NCBI GenBank assembly: GCA_036768485.1
Contig: JAVLUZ010000735.1
Coordinates: forward strand, 310,001 to 374,000
Length of the DNA: 64,000 nt
Source: Mermis nigrescens
Lineage: Eukaryota; Nematoda; Enoplea; Mermithida; Mermithidae
Direction of reading: 5' to 3'
Positions 63,701-64,000 of the stretch are shown here, piece by piece (the first letter of the stretch is position 1; every line of letters starts with the position of its first letter). The position numbers and the translations under genes are program-made. The notes beneath the pieces are model-generated. The model was not told the DNA's origin and searched no databases. It saw only the letters and a list, made by a program, of their open reading frames with translations.

Positions 63701-63930
63701 AATAACAGTTCATCTTCAGACTGTGTATTGCTCGCGGCATTTAGTGACGCGGGTAATTTATCATTATTCGCCTTACTGGATACGTCTTTCGTATTTGTGT
63801 CATTACTCGCAGAATTACTCGCGCTATTAGAGTCAACAGGCGCGGTGGGTAATTGGCGAGATGACGTAGGTGGCGTAGAAGGTTTTTTCAATTTAGCGGG
63901 CGGTGTCCGCAAAACCTTTTTTCCTGCCAT
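60688..63930 (-). CDS. gag-pro: Gag with SR-rich segments, zinc knuckle and aspartic protease
   Basis: 1080-codon ORF. Residues 1-410 are Ser/Asn/Gln-rich and look disordered. About 412-465 is an Arg/Ser segment (RSRRSRRKSRSRRRRHR) resembling SR splicing factors. About 470-650 is the retrotransposon capsid domain (FFDGDKTDIKAYFAEFESLA, LKFATGFLDPYAM). A CCHC knuckle, C-x2-C-x4-H-x4-C (CTFCKRIGHIYEEC), starts at about residue 700 and is followed by more RS/RN-rich sequence. The aspartic protease has DTGS at about residue 963 and a later LLGYDF. Start: first Met after a stop-rich leader. The frame ends shortly after the protease, where a (GT)n-containing stretch near 60725 shifts frame into the next segment; a lost base in an A-run there is the simplest cause. 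Confidence 0.88.
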   Translation of the reverse strand: MAGKKVLRTPPAKLKKPSTPPTSSRQLPTAPVDSNSASNSASNDTNTKDVSSKANNDKLPASLNAASNTQSEDELLLTTVRSRINQTSITRSDPNIDNSSNHTMIDNTTTLNTANNPETSSERENPDSDVESNHSHSINADKERANANVTNDLILKALQAIHLQFSDLSTRVNQDKKENADEMRKLRLELSTMLKPQPVLNRIENNSSERVNHSIDSANFSEFNAQSANRAQSTHRASSLLSTGNSASNSRSPSETVPENIVQNCTNRAPEISNLSQNPLNTGLQPVQNSGFSDNIPTISQPSVPISQTSRSRPSLSLNCNAPSFVPNSLNVNSQQQLNPPPLQYFPPQGEILPNNYVPNPINVEIPPNNPILHSSNIEMQPVEINLSGINNESANLQNESAPLPESSSRRRHVKFSDESSSNSYDRPRSRRSRRKSRSRRRRHRYSSDSSSEGSHGGSRLADSLNRGPFLTQMQIAIANKKFFDGDKTDIKAYFAEFESLADTYDIDKADRLKFATGFLDPYAMRLYRSLPADIQQSYSKMKHALITEFCPMDTGALFNRFLNHKQQPNESVKAYYLSLREELIKSDPYLEVDSHHFNNLMRHQLKEGLLPHISKEAYHKKPRASLAEFLDNALSAEFANKEFEDKKAVTPYVSVTAAPVGSAVPKDTPRAPNQNDSNRSRHRTFHRSSRAEKPESSSRKYCTFCKRIGHIYEECFTRQRQEASNNANHNTQSDRNNNSMAGNRSQLRSFSRQNRSPSRSNSQSRHRSQSRYRNSSQHRSSNYANNDNRVEPKQTRSNFRQNRNDYYQNSHANYQNSRYDNRYNNQPQQNTPFVQFPNEQRGIYYNSNYCNDNNFNRPYVTYTADNQPTINVPPPQPTLTSPHDVNTVTAKGPESSALPNLFASQEFLKEYERFQRRLATYEKINLPASKTLDPNIPIVSHAGTNLPTILVKVHGVDLPALIDTGSQVTMMTTSAFLRLGFNLPPEQVSQVVHGVGEITAVIRYKVNMTLTIAEQSISTSVSIIDHLPEDMLLGYDFCESALMWVNPIERCAFINGIKINLLSSHEKLCVCMFRYLRLL

Positions 63931-64000
63931 TTTTAGGTATCAAAAATGTCGAAAAATATGGCCTTGGGTAAAAATAAATTTCAGTACGTCGAAATTTTGC
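63931..64000 (-). other. Gag leader
   Basis: Sequence upstream of the gag ATG. No primer-binding site is seen before the window ends. Confidence 0.4.

Larger units (their letters stand above)
47617..64000 (-). mobile_element. Ty3/Gypsy retrotransposon with extra exonuclease ORF (partial)
   Basis: Order on the minus strand: Gag-protease (63930-60688), linker (60724-60389), RT and RNase H (59279-58192), RNase H tail and integrase (54372-52478), then an extra ORF (52568-48410). The order PR-RT-RH-IN is that of Ty3/Gypsy. Two DNA transposons interrupt it (54373-58191 Helitron; 59408-60249 hAT). Its 5' LTR lies beyond 64000. Gag, integrase and the exonuclease ORF are long and open, while the RT-RNase H part has several one-base frameshifts. 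Confidence 0.88.

Overview
This AT-rich window comes from an invertebrate nuclear genome. Three things support this: a spliced epsin gene, a second spliced gene for a four-pass membrane protein, and a dense mix of hAT, MULE, mariner, Harbinger, Helitron and Ty3/Gypsy elements. An arthropod is likely, but I cannot name the species from sequence alone. Most of the window is transposable-element DNA, nested up to four deep.

Region 1 (1-16103, + strand) is the 3' part of an epsin (liquid facets/EPN) gene. Six exons keep reading phase across every junction: about 116-232, 2406-2674, 7618-7762, 8531-8653, 11114-11356 and 15895-16103. They encode two ubiquitin-interacting motifs, four DPW motifs, a clathrin-box-like segment, the epsin TPExFLG/LVxLDxL block and two NPF motifs, the last almost at the C terminus. 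The ENTH domain lies upstream of the window. The introns hold hAT elements with perfect or near-perfect 8-bp target duplications. One, at 12979-15201, carries a hAT transposase remnant, is itself split by another hAT, and that one contains a MITE.

Region 2 (16104-26600) has no host exon that I can support. It is a field of small elements: one hAT MITE family with ends CAYACxTGGGC and many copies, a MULE-type element carrying a 20-bp minisatellite, a TA-flanked mariner MITE, and a palindromic double MITE at 22486-23008.

Region 3 (26626-38969, - strand) is a host gene of four phase-matched exons, predicted as a 280-residue four-TM protein. Its introns hold a TRIM-like miniature LTR element (27878-28394), Helitron copy 1 (30483-33835) and a decayed Harbinger transposase gene (about 36974-38100).

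Region 4 (41031-64000) holds Helitron copy 2 (41031-46430, itself hit by a hAT at 41473-43046), then a large Ty3/Gypsy retrotransposon on the - strand running off the right edge. That element encodes an SR-rich Gag with a zinc knuckle and aspartic protease, RT/RNase H, integrase and a long extra ORF downstream of integrase. The extra ORF starts with what reads as an intact WRN/RNase D-type DEDDy 3'-5' exonuclease domain, in the place where some Gypsy elements carry env. It is the most unusual thing in the window. The retroelement is interrupted by Helitron copy 3 (54373-58191) and a hAT (59408-60249), and pol also has several single-base frameshifts.

Two structural themes recur. Three hAT families have similar TAGRGMTG ends, each followed by arrays of a different short GC-rich repeat (GGGTACCC, GGTTCC, GGGGCC). 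The three Helitron copies all sit between A and T, carry arrays of a GTGTAAAGTTTACAC-like motif, and end in a long inverted repeat whose two arms match each other better than they match other copies.
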